DNA of 64,000 nucleotides. It comes from Aquimarina pacifica. GTDB lineage: Bacteria > Bacteroidota > Bacteroidia > Flavobacteriales > Flavobacteriaceae. The notes under the pieces were generated by a model. That model was not told where the DNA came from. It worked only from the letters and a program-made list of their open reading frames with translations, and ran no database searches. Each line of letters opens with the position of its first letter. Positions within the stretch are counted from its first letter, which is position 1. Shown here piece by piece: positions 8,668-18,032 of this stretch. Where the stretch lies: NCBI RefSeq assembly GCF_000520955.1, contig NZ_JACC01000036.1:1-64000 (forward strand), read 5' to 3'. The position numbers were made by a program, and so were the translations under genes.

Positions 8668-9036
8668 ATGAGTAAAATTTCAAAATTCGTAATCGGTAGA
8701 TTACGGGGTTGTGGATATGCATTTAAAGGAGCAGTGCTATTACTAAAAACAGAACCTAGTGTACAAGTGCAATTTAGTATTGCTGTATTTATGACATTTT
8801 TAGGTTTTTATTTTGAGATAACTCCTATCGAGTGGATTCTTCAAGTATTTGCTGTGGGTTTAGTGATGAGTATGGAAGGGCTCAATACAGCCATAGAAGC
8901 AATTGCAGATTTTATTCATCCGGATTTCCATAATAAAATAGGCTTAATAAAAGATATTGCAGCAGGAGCAGTGTTTATTGCTGCAATCACTGCTGTAATA
9001 ATAGGGGCAATAATTTATGTGCCCTATTTAATATAG
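8668..9036 (+). CDS. dgkA: DgkA-family diacylglycerol/undecaprenol kinase
   Basis: A 122-residue inner-membrane kinase. The start is the ATG at 8668 (MSKISKFVIGRL); a longer frame exists upstream but lies inside tpx. There are three membrane segments (about 33-50, 55-70, 95-120). The conserved EGLNTAIEAIADF and KDIAAGAV motifs carry the metal and ATP-binding residues of the family. Members phosphorylate diacylglycerol or undecaprenol, returning lipid carriers to phospholipid or cell-wall synthesis. It lies between tpx and ftsK. Confidence 0.9.
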   Translation: MSKISKFVIGRLRGCGYAFKGAVLLLKTEPSVQVQFSIAVFMTFLGFYFEITPIEWILQVFAVGLVMSMEGLNTAIEAIADFIHPDFHNKIGLIKDIAAGAVFIAAITAVIIGAIIYVPYLI

Positions 9037-9077
9037 AAAATTTTTTGACCATTTTTACGTTCCAATAGAGATATTCG

Positions 9078-9085
9078 TATTTTTG
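9078..9085 (+). promoter_or_regulatory. Candidate -7 element for ftsK
   Basis: TATTTTTG fits TAnnTTTG and lies 19 bp upstream of the ftsK ATG. No well-spaced -33 TTTG was found, so support is moderate. Confidence 0.4.
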
Positions 9086-9103
9086 CGATAAGACATTCAA
9101 ACG

Positions 9104-11599
9104 ATGGCTAAAAAGAAGGTAAGTACCAAAAGAAAAACAGTAAAAAAACCTAAGAAACCCTTAAAACAAAGATTAGCATTTTCTAGACAACAAAAAGTTG
9201 TCTTAGGAGCTTTTTTGTTTTTTTTGGGGTTAGGATTGTTTTTTGCATTTGTTTCATTTTTCTTTAATTGGAAAGTGGATCAAAGCGAAATTTCTCAGTT
9301 TTATAATAGAACCTCTAGTACCAAGAATTGGTTGAGTAAATTTGGTGCAACCGTAAGTCACTTTTTTATTTTTAAAGGTTTTGGCGTTTCTGCCTTAGCA
9401 CTTCCTGTATTAACTGCTTTGACCGGTGTTTATCTCTTTTTTGATCTTAATAGAAAACGATTGTTAGGATTTTGGTTTTGGGGTATTCTTGTAATGTTAT
9501 GGGTGTCAATTGTTTTAGGTTTTGTAGAGAAAGACGGAGGTCTTTTGTCAGGAATTATCGGATTTGAAACGAATGATTTTTTAAGAGATTATACAGGCTT
9601 TATAGGAACGGTACTAATTTTAGCCTTTTTTGCAATACTCTATATTGTAGTGCGACTAAGATATACACCAGAAAAAATTTCTGATAGTTTGAGAACTACC
9701 CAGCAAGATATTGTCAAGGATTATCAATCTGCACAAAAAGTAAAAACCAATGGGGTTAAAGTAACAAAATCAGTAAATGCCTCGAGTAGTGAGTCATCAA
9801 TAGAAAATATTGATAATAAAAATAATTCTGAGGCAAATAAACCTACAGGTACCGATAATAATACAATAGAGAAAGAAACAGTAACACCTCTTATTAATGA
9901 AGGAGAAGAAATTACATTAAACCCAACGGTTAATGAGTTTTACAAGGATCCATCAAATAGAGACAATACAGTTCCCGAAAAAATAATTATTAAATCAGAA
10001 GATAATCCCGAAGATATTGCAATGGAGGTCGAAACAACTGTCGAAGAAGAGGTTGTCGAAAACTTAAGTACAAAATTAGTAAAGGACTTTGGTGAATTTG
10101 ATCCAACACTAGAATTAGGAAATTATAAATATCCGACGATTGATCTTCTAAAAGATTATTCTGTTAATTCGGGTAGTATCACTATTGATCAAGGCGAACT
10201 AGAAGGCAATAAAAACAGAATTGTTGAGACACTCAAAAATTATAAAATTGAGATTGCACAGATAAAAGCTACGGTAGGTCCTACAGTAACACTGTATGAG
10301 ATTGTACCCGAAGCAGGTATTCGAATTTCTAAAATTAAAAACCTCGAAGATGATATTGCATTATCATTGGCTGCATTAGGAATCAGGATTATAGCACCAA
10401 TACCAGGAAAAGGAACTATTGGTATCGAGGTGCCTAATAAAAACTCGACAATTGTATCAATGCGATCTGCTATTGCTTCTGCAAAATTTCAGAATGCAGA
10501 AATGGCATTACCACTATCTTTAGGGAAAACAATTTCTAATGAGACCTTTGTAGTCGATTTGGCAAAGATGCCACACTTGTTAATGGCCGGAGCCACAGGA
10601 CAAGGTAAATCTGTAGGTCTTAATGCTATTCTTACCTCATTGTTATACAAAAAGCATCCGGCAGAAGTAAAATTTGTTTTGGTAGATCCCAAAAAAGTAG
10701 AACTTACGCTGTTTAATAAAATAGAACGTCATTATTTAGCAAAGTTACCAGATGTTGAAGAAGCTATAATCACAGATAATGCGAAGGTAATTAATACCCT
10801 TAATTCTTTATGTGTAGAAATGGATGCTCGCTACGATTTGCTAAAGCTAGCAATGGTAAGAAATATCAAGGAGTATAACACAAAATTTAAGGCTCGTAAA
10901 TTGAATCCAGAAAATGGACATAGATTTTTGCCTTATATTGTTCTCGTAGTAGATGAGTTTGCAGACCTTATCATGACGGCGGGTAAAGAAGTAGAGACAC
11001 CGATTGCCAGATTGGCCCAATTAGCAAGAGCCATAGGGATACATTTGATCATTGCTACGCAAAGACCTTCTGTCAATGTGATAACAGGAATGATCAAAGC
11101 TAATTTCCCTGCTCGAATTGCTTTTAGAGTAACCTCAAAAATAGATTCACGTACTATTTTAGATACAGGTGGAGCCGATCAATTAATAGGTAAGGGGGAT
11201 ATGCTATTTACACAAGGAAATGAGTTAGTGAGAATTCAGTGTGCTTTTGTAGATACCCCAGAGGTAGAAAGAATCACAGAGTATATTGGAAGCCAAAAAG
11301 CATATCCAGATGCGTATTTGCTTCCAGAATATGTGGGAGAAGAAAGTGGCACAAGTCTTGATATAAAGAAAAGTGATCGAGATAAGCTCTTTGCAGAAGC
11401 TGCAGAAGTAATTGTAACAGCACAGCAAGGATCAGCGTCTTTATTACAACGAAAGCTGAAGTTAGGATACAATCGAGCAGGTAGATTGATAGATCAATTA
11501 GAAGCGGCAGGAGTAGTAGGACCTTTTGAAGGCAGTAAAGCAAGACAAGTCTTGATTTCTGATTTAGTATCTCTTAAGCAATTTTTAGATAATGAATAG
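9104..11599 (+). CDS. ftsK: FtsK/SpoIIIE DNA translocase
   Basis: An 831-residue division-septum DNA pump. A basic N terminus precedes about four membrane segments (residues 28-190), a low-complexity acidic Asn/Glu-rich linker (about 220-340), the alpha/beta RecA-like motor with Walker A GATGQGKSVG (about 495-505) and Walker B VLVVDEFADL (about 612-621), and a C-terminal winged-helix gamma domain (765-831) that reads chromosome polarity. It clears chromosome-dimer DNA from the septum and activates XerCD at dif. Length is typical of Bacteroidota FtsK. It is followed 44 bp later by lolA. Confidence 0.96.
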   Translation: MAKKKVSTKRKTVKKPKKPLKQRLAFSRQQKVVLGAFLFFLGLGLFFAFVSFFFNWKVDQSEISQFYNRTSSTKNWLSKFGATVSHFFIFKGFGVSALALPVLTALTGVYLFFDLNRKRLLGFWFWGILVMLWVSIVLGFVEKDGGLLSGIIGFETNDFLRDYTGFIGTVLILAFFAILYIVVRLRYTPEKISDSLRTTQQDIVKDYQSAQKVKTNGVKVTKSVNASSSESSIENIDNKNNSEANKPTGTDNNTIEKETVTPLINEGEEITLNPTVNEFYKDPSNRDNTVPEKIIIKSEDNPEDIAMEVETTVEEEVVENLSTKLVKDFGEFDPTLELGNYKYPTIDLLKDYSVNSGSITIDQGELEGNKNRIVETLKNYKIEIAQIKATVGPTVTLYEIVPEAGIRISKIKNLEDDIALSLAALGIRIIAPIPGKGTIGIEVPNKNSTIVSMRSAIASAKFQNAEMALPLSLGKTISNETFVVDLAKMPHLLMAGATGQGKSVGLNAILTSLLYKKHPAEVKFVLVDPKKVELTLFNKIERHYLAKLPDVEEAIITDNAKVINTLNSLCVEMDARYDLLKLAMVRNIKEYNTKFKARKLNPENGHRFLPYIVLVVDEFADLIMTAGKEVETPIARLAQLARAIGIHLIIATQRPSVNVITGMIKANFPARIAFRVTSKIDSRTILDTGGADQLIGKGDMLFTQGNELVRIQCAFVDTPEVERITEYIGSQKAYPDAYLLPEYVGEESGTSLDIKKSDRDKLFAEAAEVIVTAQQGSASLLQRKLKLGYNRAGRLIDQLEAAGVVGPFEGSKARQVLISDLVSLKQFLDNE

Positions 11600-11643
11600 A
11601 TTCGATGTATATTGTATTTAATTTTTAAAGAACAACACATAAA

Positions 11644-12279
11644 ATGATAAAAAAGACACTAGTATTATTGTTTATTTTTGGTAGTATCACACTACAAGCA
11701 CAAAGCGCCAAAAGTCTTTTAGATGAAGTTTCTCAGAAAGTAAAAGGGTATTCTAATATTGCAATTGGTTTTAAGTACTCACTTAATAATCCTGCAGAAA
11801 ATGTTTCTCAAGAAACCAGAGGAGATGTTACCTTACAAGGAAATAAGTATTTCCTGAACTTGATGGGGACAGAACAAATGTTTGACGGTAAAAAGATGCA
11901 CGTGATCATCCCTGAAGATGAAGAAATCAATATTTCTTCTCAAAGTGATGATGATCCTACAAGTATTACACCTTCAAAAATGCTTACCTTTTATGAAGAA
12001 GGCTATACATATAAGATGGATATTGTACAAAATGTACAAGGACGTCATATTCAATTTGTAAAACTAACGCCTATTGATTCTAAAAGTGATTTAAAAGAAA
12101 TATTACTTGGTATTGATAAACAAACGAAGCATATTTACAAAATGATTCAGAAGCAGAATAATGGTACGAATGTAACCATTACAGTGACGAGTTTTAAAAC
12201 GAATCAACCTTTGTCAAAAACACTGTTTGTTTTTGATGAATCAAAATATGAAAATTACTATATCAATAGATTAGACTAG
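11644..12279 (+). CDS. lolA: LolA-like outer-membrane lipoprotein carrier
   Basis: A 211-residue periplasmic protein with a signal peptide (MIKKTLVLLFIFGSITLQAQ). The mature part shows the LolA/LppX half-barrel pattern: KSLLDEVSQKVKGYSN, GDVTLQGNKYFLNLMGTEQMFDGKKM and TPSKMLTFYEEGY. LolA shuttles lipoproteins from the LolCDE exporter across the periplasm. The ftsK-lolA pairing resembles the conserved bacterial arrangement. A long hairpin separates it from the LptF/G gene. Confidence 0.88.
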   Translation: MIKKTLVLLFIFGSITLQAQSAKSLLDEVSQKVKGYSNIAIGFKYSLNNPAENVSQETRGDVTLQGNKYFLNLMGTEQMFDGKKMHVIIPEDEEINISSQSDDDPTSITPSKMLTFYEEGYTYKMDIVQNVQGRHIQFVKLTPIDSKSDLKEILLGIDKQTKHIYKMIQKQNNGTNVTITVTSFKTNQPLSKTLFVFDESKYENYYINRLD

Positions 12280-12305
12280 TTAGAAAAGTTTAATTTGATT
12301 GTTTT

Positions 12306-12340
12306 AAAGAGCGTATGTATTATCAATACATCCGTTCTTT
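12306..12340. terminator. Long hairpin between lolA and lptF/G
   Basis: An imperfect 16-bp stem (AAAGAGCG.ATGTATT against AATACAT.CGTTCTTT) has a 3-nt loop. It is followed only by CCTTTTT, so it may be a partial terminator or an mRNA-stabilising structure. Confidence 0.5.
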
Positions 12341-12385
12341 CCTTTTTGATTGACCTGATAGGGTATCATTTGAAAAATAAAACGT

Positions 12386-13831
12386 GTGAAAATTCTTGAT
12401 AGATATATTTTAGTTACTTTTTTAAAGACATTCTTTCCGCTCTTTATCATAGTAATGTTTATTCTTTTACTACAAACAATTTGGTTATTTATATCAGAAT
12501 TAGCAGGAAAGGATCTTGATTTCTCTGTGATTCTTAAGTTTCTAACATTTGCCACTCCACGATTGATCCCTATGGTTTTACCATTGACGATTTTATTGAC
12601 ATCTATTATGATTTTCGGGAATTTTGCCGAAAATTACGAATTTGCTGCAATGAAATCCTCTGGGATATCCCTACAGCGGGCAATGCGTACACTGGCAGTT
12701 TTTATTTTCTTTGTGGGGATCGGGGCATTTTTATTTGCAAATACTGTAATTCCCGCTTCAGAAAAAAGGTTTATTAACCTGCGAAAAAATATTGTAAAGG
12801 TCAAACCAGCTATGGTCATCGCCCCCAATCAGTTTAATGATCTGGGAGATATTAATATTAAGGTTGCCGAAAAATACGGAGATAATGACCAATTTCTTAG
12901 GGATGTTATTATTCATAAAAAAGCAGCAAGACCAGGTAATTTTACGGTAATTAAAGCTGTGGGAGGAGAGTTGAAAGGAAGTGAAGAATCTGATCTAATA
13001 ACATTGGTTCTTAATGATGGTAATTATTATGATGAGATTCAGCAAAAAACAACGAGACAACGTAAAAAAGTACCATTTGCAAAAACACATTTTGAGCAAT
13101 ATGTTCTTAACCTAGACCTATCTTCCTTAGACAATGTCGATATGGATGCCCAGCGATATAGTAAAGGATATAATATGCTTAATGTATATGAGCTCAAGGG
13201 AGAGATTGATACTTTATCAATGCGAATTAATGAAACAAGTTCGACTACAAGAAAAGATATAAATAAAAGGATCGGATTACAAGGACTTAATAAAAATATA
13301 AGGATTAAAGATCCTATTGAAAACGGATGCATTGATACCCTTGATCTAAAGGATTATTTTGATACACAAAAGAAAATTCAATTGTTAGATATTGCAATTT
13401 CGAGTGCAGATGCAGTGCTAAAACGATTAGAAACCAAACAAAAAAATCGTACGCTCAAAAAGAGAGCACTTAATAAGTATGAGATGTCTCTGCATTCTAA
13501 GTACGCACTAGGTGTTTCCTGTATTTTATTATTCTTTGTGGGAGCTCCGTTAGGAGCAATTATTCGTAAGGGAGGTTTGGGATTACCAATCGTTATTGGG
13601 GTTGGGTTATTTTTGACATATCACTTCATAGGCATTTTTGCAAAAAATAGTGCCGAAGAAGATGGGATACCGCCATTCTTAGGCTCTTGGTTGGCCACCT
13701 TTATTATATTTCCGTTGAGCATCTTTTTGACTCATAGAGCTACCAAGGACCGAGGACTTTTTAGTATGGATCCTATTATCCAGCCGATAAAGAATTTCTT
13801 CGTAAAACGTTTTGGTAAATCAAAGAAATAG
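12386..13831 (+). CDS. LptF/LptG-family LPS export permease
   Basis: A 481-residue inner-membrane protein with a GTG start (MKILDRYILVTFLKTFFPLF). The arrangement is that of the YjgP/YjgQ family: three N-terminal membrane segments, a large periplasmic jellyroll domain (about 125-370) and three C-terminal membrane segments with KYALGVSCILLFFVGAPLGAI. LptF and LptG pair with the LptB ATPase to extract LPS from the inner membrane. Which paralogue it is cannot be decided. It lies between lolA and ribB, so envelope-transport genes are grouped. Confidence 0.9.
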   Translation: MKILDRYILVTFLKTFFPLFIIVMFILLLQTIWLFISELAGKDLDFSVILKFLTFATPRLIPMVLPLTILLTSIMIFGNFAENYEFAAMKSSGISLQRAMRTLAVFIFFVGIGAFLFANTVIPASEKRFINLRKNIVKVKPAMVIAPNQFNDLGDINIKVAEKYGDNDQFLRDVIIHKKAARPGNFTVIKAVGGELKGSEESDLITLVLNDGNYYDEIQQKTTRQRKKVPFAKTHFEQYVLNLDLSSLDNVDMDAQRYSKGYNMLNVYELKGEIDTLSMRINETSSTTRKDINKRIGLQGLNKNIRIKDPIENGCIDTLDLKDYFDTQKKIQLLDIAISSADAVLKRLETKQKNRTLKKRALNKYEMSLHSKYALGVSCILLFFVGAPLGAIIRKGGLGLPIVIGVGLFLTYHFIGIFAKNSAEEDGIPPFLGSWLATFIIFPLSIFLTHRATKDRGLFSMDPIIQPIKNFFVKRFGKSKK

Positions 13832-13844
13832 ACTTCTTTTTAAA

Positions 13845-13852
13845 TATCTTTG
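13845..13852 (+). promoter_or_regulatory. Candidate -7 element for ribB
   Basis: TATCTTTG fits TAnnTTTG exactly and lies 29 bp before the ribB ATG. The -33 element is not obvious. There is no room for an FMN riboswitch in the 49-bp spacer. Confidence 0.45.
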
Positions 13853-13880
13853 CAACTAATTATTTTTAAGTATACGCATT

Positions 13881-15032
13881 ATGTCGGATAGTACCGGGAC
13901 TACAGATAAAGTGAAGTTAAATACCATTGAAGAGGCCATAGAGGATATTCGACAAGGAAAGGTAATTATTGTGGTTGATGATGAAGATCGCGAGAATGAA
14001 GGTGATTTTCTGGCGGCTGCAGAAAAAGTTACTCCTGAGATGATTAATTTTATGGCGACTCATGGTCGGGGATTGATATGTGCACCACTTACCGAACGCC
14101 GATGTGATGATCTGAAACTAAATATGATGGTAGGTAATAATACCGATCCTTTAGAAACAGCCTTTACTATTTCTGTTGATTTAAAAGGAGAAGGCGTTAC
14201 CACAGGAATATCGGCTAGTGATAGAGCCAAAACGATACAAGCGCTTACCAATAAAAATACAAAAGCCCATCAACTTGCACGTCCTGGACATATTTTTCCG
14301 CTTAAAGCGAAAGAAGGAGGTGTTTTGCGACGTACAGGACATACCGAAGCAGCCATTGATTTTGCGAGATTAGCAGGGTTACAACCAGCAGGAGTGATTG
14401 TAGAAATTATGAATGAAGATGGCACGATGGCACGGTTATCTCAATTGGTCGAAGTAGCCAAGAAATTTGATCTTAAGTTAGTGTCGATAGAGGATCTGGT
14501 AGCGTATCGTATGCAGCATGATTCTTTGATTGAGAAAAAAGAAGATTTTGATATTACTACACGCTTTGGGACGTATAGATTAAGAGCCTATAAGCAAACG
14601 ACCAATAAGCAAATACATATTGCGCTGACTTTGGGTAGTTGGAAACAAGACGAACCCGTACTTACAAGAATTAATTCAACACTTTTTAATAATGATATTT
14701 TAGGAACCCTTACTAATAATGCCGATAAAACATTAGATGCTATGTTTCAGCGTATTAATACAGAGGGTAAAGGAGCGATTATTTTTGTTAATCAAGAAAG
14801 TCAATCCCTTAATCTATTACGACGTTTAAGTGCTCTAAAAGAAATACAAAACGGAAAAGAAGTATTGAAAGCTCCCAAAGTAGCTATGGATAGTAAAGAT
14901 TTTGGTATCGGTGCACAGATTTTGCACGATCTTAATATTCATAAGTTGAGATTAGTCTCAAATACGATACAAAAAAAACGTGTGGGAATGATAGGATATG
15001 GTCTTGAGATCGTGGATTACGTAAAGTATTAA
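13881..15032 (+). CDS. ribB: RibB (DHBP synthase) with degenerate GTP cyclohydrolase II half
   Basis: A 383-residue two-domain protein. Residues 1-205 are an intact 3,4-dihydroxy-2-butanone 4-phosphate synthase with [11 protein letters not shown] (33-43), the [11 protein letters not shown] motif and RRTGHTEAA, which makes one riboflavin precursor from ribulose 5-phosphate. Residues 215-383 align with GTP cyclohydrolase II ([29 protein letters not shown]) but lack the three zinc cysteines of ECxTGDxFGSxRCDCG; the region reads [19 protein letters not shown]. The C-terminal half is therefore probably not a cyclohydrolase, and a separate ribA must exist elsewhere. Such proteins are, as far as I recall, common in Flavobacteriia. 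Confidence 0.92.
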   Translation: MSDSTGTTDKVKLNTIEEAIEDIRQGKVIIVVDDEDRENEGDFLAAAEKVTPEMINFMATHGRGLICAPLTERRCDDLKLNMMVGNNTDPLETAFTISVDLKGEGVTTGISASDRAKTIQALTNKNTKAHQLARPGHIFPLKAKEGGVLRRTGHTEAAIDFARLAGLQPAGVIVEIMNEDGTMARLSQLVEVAKKFDLKLVSIEDLVAYRMQHDSLIEKKEDFDITTRFGTYRLRAYKQTTNKQIHIALTLGSWKQDEPVLTRINSTLFNNDILGTLTNNADKTLDAMFQRINTEGKGAIIFVNQESQSLNLLRRLSALKEIQNGKEVLKAPKVAMDSKDFGIGAQILHDLNIHKLRLVSNTIQKKRVGMIGYGLEIVDYVKY

Positions 15033-15078
15033 AAATAAAAAGAGACTAGCTTTTCAGACTGCCTCTTTTTATTTTTTA
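15030..15078. terminator. Bidirectional terminator between convergent genes
   Basis: A 14-bp A/T-rich stem (AAAAATAAAAAGAG against CTCTTTTTATTTTT) encloses a 19-nt loop. It sits between ribB (plus) and the beta-helix gene (minus), whose 3' ends face each other. Confidence 0.7.
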
Positions 15079-15094
15079 CGATACCGAATAAAAT

Positions 15095-17854
15095 TTATTC
15101 CTTTATTACTTTAAGAATTTGGTATCCTAATTCTCGTTTTACCTGTATAAAATAAACTCCATTAGTATATCCTTCACCAATTTTGGTTTCAGGGTATATG
15201 GCGTCTGGAAGAACGCGCTCTATGGTTTTTCCTACAATATCAAAAACTTTAATCTCTTCTATAGACTCTGGATATTCCAAAACAAGTGTAAAAACAGTTT
15301 TAAATGGATTTGGAGACGCTTTGATCATTAAATCCGTAGAAAAACTTTTTTGTGAAACTCCATTGGTTTCAAAATGAGACCATGGTACATCGGCTCTATA
15401 GTTTATCGTATACTTCCCATCAATTTTCTCTGGTATATCATTAGACCATTGGTTGGTATAATCCTCTCCATTAATTGTTAGTTCAATAAGATTCCAGGAG
15501 TTTATGCTCACTAGTTCATCTGTAGTTTCATAGCAGAAGTCCCCTATTCCTTCCTTTACAAAAGGAATAGCTATCATTTCTGGAGTATCACAAAATTCAA
15601 CGTCTACAATTTCGCTAAAAACAGCTTCAATTGAAGTATTTTTATTTATAGTAATACTTAGCAGATTAGTATTACCAGAAACATCTCCAAACCAATTGTC
15701 GAATTGGTGTCCATTATCTGGTAATGCAGTAATCTCAATAACAGTTCCTGCTTGGTATATTCCTCCATCGGGATTTAGCACTATACTTCCATTTCCAGAA
15801 ACCGAAGTATCTACGACGAAAGTTTCATTACTGATTTCAGTATATATTGCGGTATATTGCTTATCTGCATCCATAACTACTACAATGGAAGCTTCTGTAA
15901 GACTAGGATCGTTATTCCAATATGCAAATTGATAACCATCATCTGGGATTGCTGTTAGGGTTACTTCAGAATTCTCGAGATACAAGTCCTCCTCGGGGTT
16001 CTGAACAATAGTACCCAAACCCTCAACTGAAGTCGATAGAGAATAATAGTTTTCTTCTACAATTCCTTGACCATAAATTTCAAAATGAGCAAACTCTTTG
16101 GTAGCTACATAGTAGATATATATTTTACCATTGTCAGACTCAGGAATTGTTCTTGAGAAATTATTGGTAAAATCCTGTCCATTAATTTCTAAATAATCCA
16201 TATTCCAGGAATTTAGCTTTTCAACCTTTCCTTCGGTTATAAAACAATATTCTCCTGCCCCTTCCTGAATAAAAGGTAAATCAATCGGATCGGGAATATC
16301 GCAAATTTCTGGTTCTTCTATAAATGCTGCGGATATAGTTACGTCGTTCATGACGGTAATACTCAAAGGGTTTTCTGTACCAGAAAAGTCTTCCTGCCAG
16401 GCTTCGAATAAATATCCGTCTTTAGGAATTGCAGTAGCCTCTATCAAGGTGCCTTGAGGATACATACCTCCAGATCGAGATAATTCAATACTTCCATTTG
16501 CAGGTTGAAGAATAGTAACTGAAAAATCGGGTAAATCCATCACAGTTACTATACAAGTTGCAAAGAAATTATTATCTTCACCAGCACTGGTAACCGTAAT
16601 TTCTGTCACTCCATTATTCACTGCAGTTATAAGCCCTTCTTCGTCAACTGTTGCGATATTAGTATCACTACTGGACCACTCTACAGATGTATTAGTGGCA
16701 TCAGCAGGTAAAAATGAAACCAATAACTTTTCTAGCCCTTCTGTATCTATAGTGGTTTCTGTTTTATTTAGACTAATTCCTTCAAGTGGGACATCAGGAT
16801 ACCCATACCACTTTTGAGGTTCATTGGGATTAGACCCTGGATCTTCATCGTAATATGTTAAACCATTGGAAATATCCATTTCTACAGCGCAGTTGGAGAT
16901 AGTATTCCCATTTATATAAGCGTCAATACCGAAGTCGCCCCATATGTTGTAGAAAATCCCAGAATTAACACAGTTTTCTATAGTGTTATTTAAAACATAT
17001 ACACCAGAGGTATGAATTTTTATTCCGTTGTTCCAATAATCCTCGAATCCGTCATAAATGTCATAAACGTAATTATCCTCTACCCAGACATCTCTGCTTT
17101 CTCCTATTCTATAATTTTGTAGAATCGAAATAGTAGGAGCTTCAATAGTAATTCCTCCTTTATTAGATTGATCACTTGTTCCGGGGTGGATATCGTGAAT
17201 TATATTATTCTTTACCGTCACGTGAAAGCTTTCTCCTTTTATATTAACTCCTTCCCCTTTACCACATTCCCAAATTTCATTGCCTTCAATCCATATATGC
17301 TCACAGTTATTAGGAAAATCTGAATAGTCACTACTATAACCCCCTGAGCCAATATAAATACCTTCTCCCCATTTAGGTTCTACCACACCAGTGTCATGAA
17401 TTTTACAATTCAGAATATCAATATAATTTGAATAATAGGTATGTATCGCTCCATAGCCTATATTTTCTACTTCCAGATCATTAAAAATAATGTGATCGCA
17501 ATCAATCGTTCTTACTCCAACATTAAAGGTGGATATAGTCACACCTTCCAAGACGATGTAGCTACAATTTTCAAATTTGACTCCATTGTAATAGCCAGAA
17601 TCCAGACTTCCTTCTATCATTACTTCTCCGGTACCATCGCCTCTAATGATTAGTGGTTCCTCTTTTGTGAAAATTAAATCGTCCAGATATAGTGCAGAAT
17701 AGGTTCCAGGTTGCATAAGAATGATATCGCCTCCAGAGGCATTTCTTACGACTCCTGCTAAAAAATCATCAGGAGTTACAATAATAGTTTCTGCTCGTAG
17801 GAATTGAAAACAAATCAAGGTAAAGAATATGGTGAGTTTTAAGATATTTTTCAT
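15095..17854 (-). CDS. Secreted beta-helix protein with Ig-like, InlB-B and T9SS domains
   Basis: A 919-residue modular secreted protein. It has a signal peptide (1-21), a right-handed parallel beta-helix like pectate lyases and chondroitinase B (about 22-345), a BIG_2 Ig-like domain (357-438), an InlB B-repeat (444-513), an unknown Cys-containing domain (516-595), two more InlB B-repeats (603-673, 678-748), a second copy of the unknown domain (753-832), and a type A type IX secretion signal (843-919: ASPNPF, NGVYFIQV, ending in K(V)IKE). It should be exported by T9SS to the surface. The fold suggests polysaccharide binding or lysis, but no catalytic residues were assigned. No sugar-utilisation genes lie beside it. 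Confidence 0.88.
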   Translation of the reverse strand: MKNILKLTIFFTLICFQFLRAETIIVTPDDFLAGVVRNASGGDIILMQPGTYSALYLDDLIFTKEEPLIIRGDGTGEVMIEGSLDSGYYNGVKFENCSYIVLEGVTISTFNVGVRTIDCDHIIFNDLEVENIGYGAIHTYYSNYIDILNCKIHDTGVVEPKWGEGIYIGSGGYSSDYSDFPNNCEHIWIEGNEIWECGKGEGVNIKGESFHVTVKNNIIHDIHPGTSDQSNKGGITIEAPTISILQNYRIGESRDVWVEDNYVYDIYDGFEDYWNNGIKIHTSGVYVLNNTIENCVNSGIFYNIWGDFGIDAYINGNTISNCAVEMDISNGLTYYDEDPGSNPNEPQKWYGYPDVPLEGISLNKTETTIDTEGLEKLLVSFLPADATNTSVEWSSSDTNIATVDEEGLITAVNNGVTEITVTSAGEDNNFFATCIVTVMDLPDFSVTILQPANGSIELSRSGGMYPQGTLIEATAIPKDGYLFEAWQEDFSGTENPLSITVMNDVTISAAFIEEPEICDIPDPIDLPFIQEGAGEYCFITEGKVEKLNSWNMDYLEINGQDFTNNFSRTIPESDNGKIYIYYVATKEFAHFEIYGQGIVEENYYSLSTSVEGLGTIVQNPEEDLYLENSEVTLTAIPDDGYQFAYWNNDPSLTEASIVVVMDADKQYTAIYTEISNETFVVDTSVSGNGSIVLNPDGGIYQAGTVIEITALPDNGHQFDNWFGDVSGNTNLLSITINKNTSIEAVFSEIVDVEFCDTPEMIAIPFVKEGIGDFCYETTDELVSINSWNLIELTINGEDYTNQWSNDIPEKIDGKYTINYRADVPWSHFETNGVSQKSFSTDLMIKASPNPFKTVFTLVLEYPESIEEIKVFDIVGKTIERVLPDAIYPETKIGEGYTNGVYFIQVKRELGYQILKVIKE

Positions 17855-17978
17855 TAAGTGTATTGATTTTTATGTGTTTCGTATAAATAAATTGGTTTGA
17901 ACTATTCAATATAACTCTTTTATCCGATTTTTATTTACCTCATATAATATGTTTTTACACTCTGCCTATTTTTCAAAT

Positions 17979-18010
17979 CAAAAAAGACTGCCTTTTCAGA
18001 CAGTCTCTTA
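17979..18010 (-). terminator. Terminator of the kdnA-like gene
   Basis: On the minus strand AGACTG-(tctgaaaagg)-CAGTCT is followed by TTTTT. It lies about 23 bp past the kdnA stop codon. The same core (ctgaaaag beside GCAGTC) recurs in the ribB terminator loop. Confidence 0.7.
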
Positions 18011-18032
18011 ATTTTTATATTGTTTTTTTGTT

